Assembly (NCBI GenBank): GCA_965209045.1 | Contig: CBDBPW010000003.1 | Coordinates: 1,488,001 to 1,552,000 of the forward strand | Direction: 5' to 3' | Source of the DNA: JAJEFO01 sp965209045 | Lineage (GTDB): Bacteria; Pseudomonadota; Alphaproteobacteria; Rhodobacterales; Rhodobacteraceae | DNA: 64,000 bases | In this document: positions 59,941 through 64,000 of the stretch, in pieces | Layout of the letters: each line of letters opens with the position of its first letter | How positions within the stretch are numbered: position 1 is the stretch's first letter | Notes under the pieces: model-generated | Database searches by the model: none | Told to the model about the DNA's origin: nothing | Seen by the model: the letters and a program-made list of their open reading frames with translations, nothing else | Position numbers and translations under genes: made by a program

Positions 59941-60942
59941 TCAGCCGCCAAGCATCCATTTCCCGTCCGGCCAAAACGCGTGAAAGGCGAACGCGAACAT
60001 AACGTCGTGCGGCACGTCCCGAAACTGCGCATCACGCACCCGGATCGTGCCGACATCCTTCCCCGCTCCGATATCGCTCGAATCCAGCGCGGACGCCTGC
60101 CCGCTCGTCCACGAAATCGTCACGCCCCCCTCGGTCACTTGGCCTTCCTCGCGCAAACGGCTCACCGGCCAGGCCTGATCGCCGACACGGACCACGCGCG
60201 CCAGCGCCGGAATGCCGTGCGGCGGGAGTTCGCCAGCGTAGAGGAACGGGCGCAGCGAGGAATCGTAGGACACGTACGGATTTCGTCCGTACATCCGCGG
60301 CCACTTGGGCTGATCCATGACCAGGCCATCCGCGTTCCTGGCCTTGAATTCCGCCCAGCTTTCCATCCATGACGGCAGCGGCACGAGTTCGACGCCAGTC
60401 AGTTCGCCCACGATGCCCGTGCCAATGGCCTGCTGCCACCAGCTTTCCGTCTCGCGGTCGAACATCACCATGTCGGAATTCCTGAGCTTTCCGGACACCC
60501 CGAAAGTCAGGACGCGCCCATCGACGCGCCTGTCAAAGGTCAACCCCGAATTGCAAAGTGGACAGAACGTCACCGCCACGGGCACGCCGCCAACCGTGTC
60601 GTTCACGATCTCGTGCCAGGTCAGGTAGCGCACCGGATAGGCTCGCGGCACGGAACCGTCCATCTCGACCGTGATCACAGGCTCCCTGTCCCCGATCCTG
60701 TCCTCTTCTGCAACCGCTATGAACTCGGGTGCGCTGAGGGCCGGGATCCCGTCCCTTGGCGGTCCGCCCGACATGATCTCCCGCCAGTTCTCGATGCTCG
60801 TGGTCTCGAAATCCGTGTTCGGCCACTCGTGCTTCCAGAACGCGGGATCTGCACTCGCCCTGCCGTGGCCGAACGAGCCGGGCCCGACCGCGCCCACGCC
60901 AAAGGCCAGCACCAAGGCGCAGAGCATACGAATCAATTGCAT
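59941..60942 (-). CDS. DUF3179 domain protein, exported
   Basis: A 333-aa protein with a Sec signal peptide (MQLIRMLCALVLAFGVGAVG ... GRASA, cleavage before DPAFW). The DUF3179 domain shows GIPALSAPEFIAVAEE, YPVRYLTWHEIVND and the hallmark VTFCPLCNSGLTFDR with paired cysteines, then MVMFDRETESWWQQ and GRNPYVSYD. The fold and reaction are unknown; the CPLC pair may bind a metal or form a disulfide in the periplasm. The ATG at 60942 gives a well-formed signal peptide; the longer frame does not. No operon partner is obvious. Confidence 0.9.
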   Translation of the reverse strand: MQLIRMLCALVLAFGVGAVGPGSFGHGRASADPAFWKHEWPNTDFETTSIENWREIMSGGPPRDGIPALSAPEFIAVAEEDRIGDREPVITVEMDGSVPRAYPVRYLTWHEIVNDTVGGVPVAVTFCPLCNSGLTFDRRVDGRVLTFGVSGKLRNSDMVMFDRETESWWQQAIGTGIVGELTGVELVPLPSWMESWAEFKARNADGLVMDQPKWPRMYGRNPYVSYDSSLRPFLYAGELPPHGIPALARVVRVGDQAWPVSRLREEGQVTEGGVTISWTSGQASALDSSDIGAGKDVGTIRVRDAQFRDVPHDVMFAFAFHAFWPDGKWMLGG

Positions 60943-61339
60943 GGACTGTCTCCCCATTCCCGACATGCCCCAATGTCTCCGACTGATCGTGGCATCCGCT
61001 CCCGACACATGACAGCCCCAATCACGCGAGATTGATCGCCGCGTCAGCGCTGACCTGTCCCGGGCAGGGATGCGGCGCTTGCGCTGCGTCCCCGACCTGG
61101 CCATGCCGTGCCACCGACGTCTTGGCGCGCGCACGGCACCAGGCTTCTCGAATGCAACCGCCGCTGCCGGGGAAGTTCCTGCCGATTCCGTTGCGCCTGC
61201 AACAGATTCGCAGACTGGCGAGCCGTGCGACTGTGCAGCAGCATGTTCGCGATTTCGAGTCACGCATGGATGTGGAACTGGTATATGGGTTTTCCCGGCG
61301 GAGCCCAAACGGACATTTCGCGAGGGACAAGGAGGACCG
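60943..61339. other. intergenic stretch of ~400 bases, no gene seen
   Basis: Separates the divergent DUF3179 and DUF6314 genes and should hold both promoters. No tRNA, hairpin terminator or family-like frame recognised. Confidence 0.5.
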
Positions 61340-61789
61340 ATGGAATGGCTTGCTGAAGCAAGTTCGGCCGAATTTGCATCGCTTTGGTCTCTCGCCGGCC
61401 AATGGACGCTGGCGCGCCAGATCCGGCATGCCGACGGTCGCAAGAATTCTCTCACTGGCAAGGCCGTGTTCATTCGTTCCGACAGCCGATTGATCCAGGA
61501 CGAGTCCGGGGTGCTCCAGCTCGACGACCTGGCTCTTGAGGCCCGCCGGCGCCTCGTCTGGATGCAGGACGGGTCCTTGCTGAGGGTTCATTTCGCGGAC
61601 ATGCGACCGTTTCACGAATTCTCTCTCGGAAACGCAAACCCCGAGGCGGTCCATGATTGCCCGCCGGATCGATACCATGTCGCGTACGACTTTGCGCTTT
61701 GGCCGACCTGGGGGAGCGTCTGGACCGTGACCGGGCCGCGCAAGGACTACGTCATGAACTCCACCTACACGCCTGATCAAGGCAGGTGA
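61340..61789 (+). CDS. DUF6314 family protein
   Basis: A 149-aa soluble protein. LWSLAGQWTLARQIRHADGR at the start, GKAVFIRSDSRLIQDESGVL, then VHFADMRPFHEFSL and CPPDRYHVAYDFALWPTWGSVWTVTGPRKDYVM are the hallmarks of DUF6314, a lipocalin-like beta-barrel family common in Rhodobacterales. The ligand is unknown. The start ATG at 61340 has a perfect AAGGAGG ribosome site; the open frame upstream is not protein-like. It is followed about 210 bases on by bioY. Confidence 0.87.
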   Translation: MEWLAEASSAEFASLWSLAGQWTLARQIRHADGRKNSLTGKAVFIRSDSRLIQDESGVLQLDDLALEARRRLVWMQDGSLLRVHFADMRPFHEFSLGNANPEAVHDCPPDRYHVAYDFALWPTWGSVWTVTGPRKDYVMNSTYTPDQGR

Positions 61790-62001
61790 CGAAGGACAAG
61801 TCCGGCAATTGAGGTTCAGTTCCTTGGCTCTCAGGCGCACGGCCGCGACCGCGGACCGAATGATGTCCGCACGCGTGGACCCGTTTCGATTGCGCCGTTC
61901 GCGCGCTGTTGCACCGCCTGTCCGCGCTGCGCCGCCTTGCACGTTCGAGGTGTCACATGATATGCGCCCGCCAACGGAATCCTGAACAGAGGAACAGGCC
62001 A

Positions 62002-62601
62002 ATGACAACGCTCGCCACCCGTCCGGTTCTCGCTGACACGTTCTGGAAAACGACCGAAACCGGAATCTGGATCAAGCGTGTCGCCCTCGTTGTCGCGGGC
62101 GTTCTTGCATTGACGATTGCGGCCAAGCTCAAGGTGCCCATGTGGCCGGTTCCGATCACCATGGGCACCTTTGCGGTCCTGGCGATCGGCACGGCTTACG
62201 GCCCGGCCCTCGGCCTTTCCACCATCCTGGCTTACCTGGTCGTCGGCGCATTCGGGCTTGATGTCTTCGCCGGCAACTCGGCCGGGACAACCGGCTTGAC
62301 CTACATGATGGGCACCACCGGCGGCTACCTTGCCGGATACGCCCTGGCCGCCACGGCGCTCGGATGGTTCGCCCGCAAGGGCTGGGACAGGGACATAAAG
62401 TGGATGGCCCTTGCGCTGCTGATCGGCAACGCGATCATCTACGTGCCCGGCTTGCTTTGGCTTGGTCAAGTCGTGGGCTGGGACAAGCCTGTCCTGGCGT
62501 GGGGCCTCTGGCCGTTCCTGATCGGCGACGGATTGAAGCTCGTGCTTGCCGCGCTTGTCATTCCGGGCCTCTGGAAGCTGGTGGGCGACGCCCGAGCCTG
62601 A
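62002..62601 (+). CDS. bioY: biotin transporter BioY
   Basis: A 199-aa S-component of an energy-coupling-factor importer, with six membrane segments. VPMWPVPITMGTFAVLAIGTAYGPALGLSTILAYL is the characteristic BioY core, followed by GTTGLTYMMGTTGGYLAGYALAA with the substrate-binding region, and FLIGDGLKLVLAALV at the end. Alphaproteobacterial BioY can work alone or with BioMN; bioM and bioN are not adjacent here. The ATG at 62002 follows AGAGGAACAGG. I looked for a BioR-type operator (TTATAGATA-like palindrome) in the 210 bases upstream and saw none. Confidence 0.94.
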   Translation: MTTLATRPVLADTFWKTTETGIWIKRVALVVAGVLALTIAAKLKVPMWPVPITMGTFAVLAIGTAYGPALGLSTILAYLVVGAFGLDVFAGNSAGTTGLTYMMGTTGGYLAGYALAATALGWFARKGWDRDIKWMALALLIGNAIIYVPGLLWLGQVVGWDKPVLAWGLWPFLIGDGLKLVLAALVIPGLWKLVGDARA

Positions 62602-62711
62602 GACCTTGACTGCCAAGTCAGGCGCCTTGCCCTGCGTGGCCAGGTGACATTTGCGTCGCGATGCCCGTCGTGGAATTCATCGCGCGCACCGAAATCTTCA
62701 TCTCGTCCTGA

Positions 62712-63368
62712 TCAACGCAGGTTGCCGCGAAGGGTCATGGCGCAGGCAAAGGGCAGGACGGCAAGGCTGCCAAGCGTGATCAGCGCCAGCAGGAGCAGCG
62801 GCGTGGCGTTGCCCTGCCCGGCAGCGGCCCGGCTGACGACCTCGGACCCGAAGATCAGGGTCGGCACGTAGAGCGGCAGCACAAGCAGGGACAGGAGAAG
62901 CCCGCCCCGTTTCAGCCCGACCGTCAGGGACGCGCCGAAGGTGCCAATCATCGAAAGCGCCGGCGTGCCGATCAGCAGGCTAAGGACCAATGAGCCAAAC
63001 GCGGCAGGCGGCAGGTTGAGCAGCAGGGCCAGGATCGGCGCCACGAGGGACAACGGCAACCCGGTCGTCAGCCAGTGAGCTGCAGACTTGGACAGTGCCA
63101 AAGCCTCGAGCGGAAGCGGCGCGGTTGCAAGAAGCTCGAGCGATCCATCCTCGAAATCCGTCGCAAAGATTCGGTCAAGCGAAAGGAGGCAGGCAAGCAG
63201 CGCGCCAACCCAGAGCACGCCGGAGGCGATGGACGCAAGACGTCCGGGTTCCGGCCCGACACCGAAGGGCACCAACACGCAAGCGATCAGGAAGAAAGCA
63301 AGCGCCAGCCCGAAGCCGCCGCCTGCGCGCACGGCAAGCTTCAAGTCCCTCTGCACAAGGTGGATCAC
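62712..63368 (-). CDS. ccmB: haem exporter protein CcmB
   Basis: A 218-aa inner-membrane subunit of the CcmABCD complex that releases holo-CcmE during cytochrome c maturation. Six hydrophobic segments are seen. Conserved stretches are LVQRDLKLAVRAGGG at the cytoplasmic N-terminus, LDRIFATDFEDGSLELLATAPLPLEAL in the first loop (the FEDGSLE-type motif) and GTPALSMIGTFGASLTVGLKRGG. It overlaps ccmA by ATGA (63365-63368). A ccmC gene would be expected downstream but is not found; bioY lies convergent instead. Confidence 0.93.
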   Translation of the reverse strand: MIHLVQRDLKLAVRAGGGFGLALAFFLIACVLVPFGVGPEPGRLASIASGVLWVGALLACLLSLDRIFATDFEDGSLELLATAPLPLEALALSKSAAHWLTTGLPLSLVAPILALLLNLPPAAFGSLVLSLLIGTPALSMIGTFGASLTVGLKRGGLLLSLLVLPLYVPTLIFGSEVVSRAAAGQGNATPLLLLALITLGSLAVLPFACAMTLRGNLR

Positions 63369-63988
63369 AGGAACGCCTCGTCACCGAAGCGGGCATCCGC
63401 GCCGGTCGGCCTGTGGGAGGCGACATCAAGCACCTGCGCGTCCAGACCGAGATCTGCATGACTCGCAATGAGCGCGACGCCACCGGATGCGAGATGTGCC
63501 CGTGCCAGATCCGCGAAGAGCCTTACGGACGCCTCGTCCAGCGAGTCCGTGGGCTCGTCCAGCAGCCAGAACGGCCGCCCTGTCACCAGGAGCCGTGCCA
63601 ATGCAAGCCGGCGCTTCTGCCCGGCAGACAATGTCTGCACGCGCCGGTTCCGCAACGCGCCCAAAGCAAACGCATCGAGCGCAGCGTCCACGCCGCCTGC
63701 ACCGTGAAGCCCGGCCCAGAAAGCAAGGTTCTCCGCTACGCTCAACGTGCCCTTCACGCCATTGGCATGCGGCACGTAGGCAATCGAATCTCCGTCGCGA
63801 ACCATCCCCCCTCGGGTCGCCGGCTGCAGTCCGGCGATGGTCCTGAGAAGTGTCGTCTTGCCCGACCCGTTCGGCCCCTTGACCACGGCCGTCTCGCCCG
63901 GATGCAAGGTGAGCGAGACGTCTTCCAGGACAGGAACGCCTCCCCGGCTGCAATGAAGACCGGCCAGGGTCAGCAACGGGGCGGTCAT
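63365..63988 (-). CDS. ccmA: cytochrome c biogenesis ATP-binding protein CcmA
   Basis: A 207-aa ABC ATPase partner of CcmB. Walker A GPNGSGKTTLLRTIAG (about 38-53), Q-loop-like SIAYVPHANG, signature LSAGQKRRLALARLL (SAGQ for SGGQ, usual in CcmA), Walker B FWLLDEPTDSLDE and the H-loop LIASHADL are all present. It hydrolyses ATP to detach haem-loaded CcmE from CcmC. First gene of ccmA-ccmB within this window; only 12 bases of sequence remain upstream, so its promoter is outside. Confidence 0.95.
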   Translation of the reverse strand: MTAPLLTLAGLHCSRGGVPVLEDVSLTLHPGETAVVKGPNGSGKTTLLRTIAGLQPATRGGMVRDGDSIAYVPHANGVKGTLSVAENLAFWAGLHGAGGVDAALDAFALGALRNRRVQTLSAGQKRRLALARLLVTGRPFWLLDEPTDSLDEASVRLFADLARAHLASGGVALIASHADLGLDAQVLDVASHRPTGADARFGDEAFL

Positions 63989-64000
63989 GTGACCTGCGAC

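Noticed and set aside
61790..62001. BioR operator or biotin-related control site before bioY
   Set aside because: No TTATAGATA-like palindrome was found in the upstream region.
1..64000. CRISPR array or complete insertion sequence
   Set aside because: No regularly spaced repeats and no transposase with intact catalytic region or terminal inverted repeats were seen.

Overview
The window looks like a chromosomal segment of a Rhodobacterales-type alphaproteobacterium. The evidence is the high G+C content and a set of neighbourhoods typical of that group: rplU-rpmA-GNAT-obgE-proB-proA, the ornithine-lipid pair olsB-olsA, ccmA-ccmB, bioY, and DUF6314 and DUF3553 proteins. The group is inferred from gene content and protein style, not from a marker-gene search. 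Intact operons alternate with unusually long non-coding or decayed stretches. I count at least six recognisable gene relics, so this genome appears to be losing genes around old mobile elements.

Layout. 1-10.96 kb: end of a class I/II aminotransferase, an AstE/DoeB-like metallo-deacylase, an MFS transporter, an inositol-monophosphatase-family phosphatase, a DUF2235 hydrolase, an orphan form II CoxL-like molybdoenzyme subunit and valS. 11.0-13.4 kb: a decayed accessory island with an IS1595-type transposase relic, a chain of small overlapping genes (one secreted) and a small gene broken by a stop codon. 13.5-21.4 kb: a probable methylamine/one-carbon locus with two dimethylglycine/sarcosine-dehydrogenase-like flavoproteins on the minus strand, diverging from a non-pyrrolysine MttB-family methyltransferase and a class III aminotransferase. 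22.3-31.2 kb: an eight-gene minus-strand carbohydrate operon (three Gfo/Idh/MocA dehydrogenases, a TIM-barrel isomerase and a complete RbsABC-type ABC transporter), joined almost throughout by 4-base overlaps. Its upstream side is littered with relics (two SDR fragments, a Tn3-family transposase, a frameshifted higB with intact higA, an HNH endonuclease). A LacI-type regulator follows, then a fatty-acid desaturase preceded by short repeats, then an ABC-ATPase relic coupled to an epimerase-like gene.

37-64 kb is mostly core: an unknown 372-aa protein, moaA, an M32 carboxypeptidase, ctaA, a TrmJ-like methyltransferase, a thiE-like gene, olsA and olsB, a DUF3553 protein, proA, proB, obgE, a GNAT gene, rpmA and rplU with a clear terminator, an MMPL exporter, tRNA-Ser(CGA), a KamA-family radical SAM enzyme, a DUF3179 protein, a DUF6314 protein, bioY, and ccmB and ccmA at the right edge.

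The best candidate for an undescribed system is 13.5-21.4 kb. A corrinoid-type methyltransferase, two folate-dependent demethylating flavoproteins and an aminotransferase are arranged around one shared 277-base control region, with no corrinoid protein in sight. The unknown protein at 38.0-39.1 kb and the small-gene island at 11.5-12.7 kb are the next most open questions.
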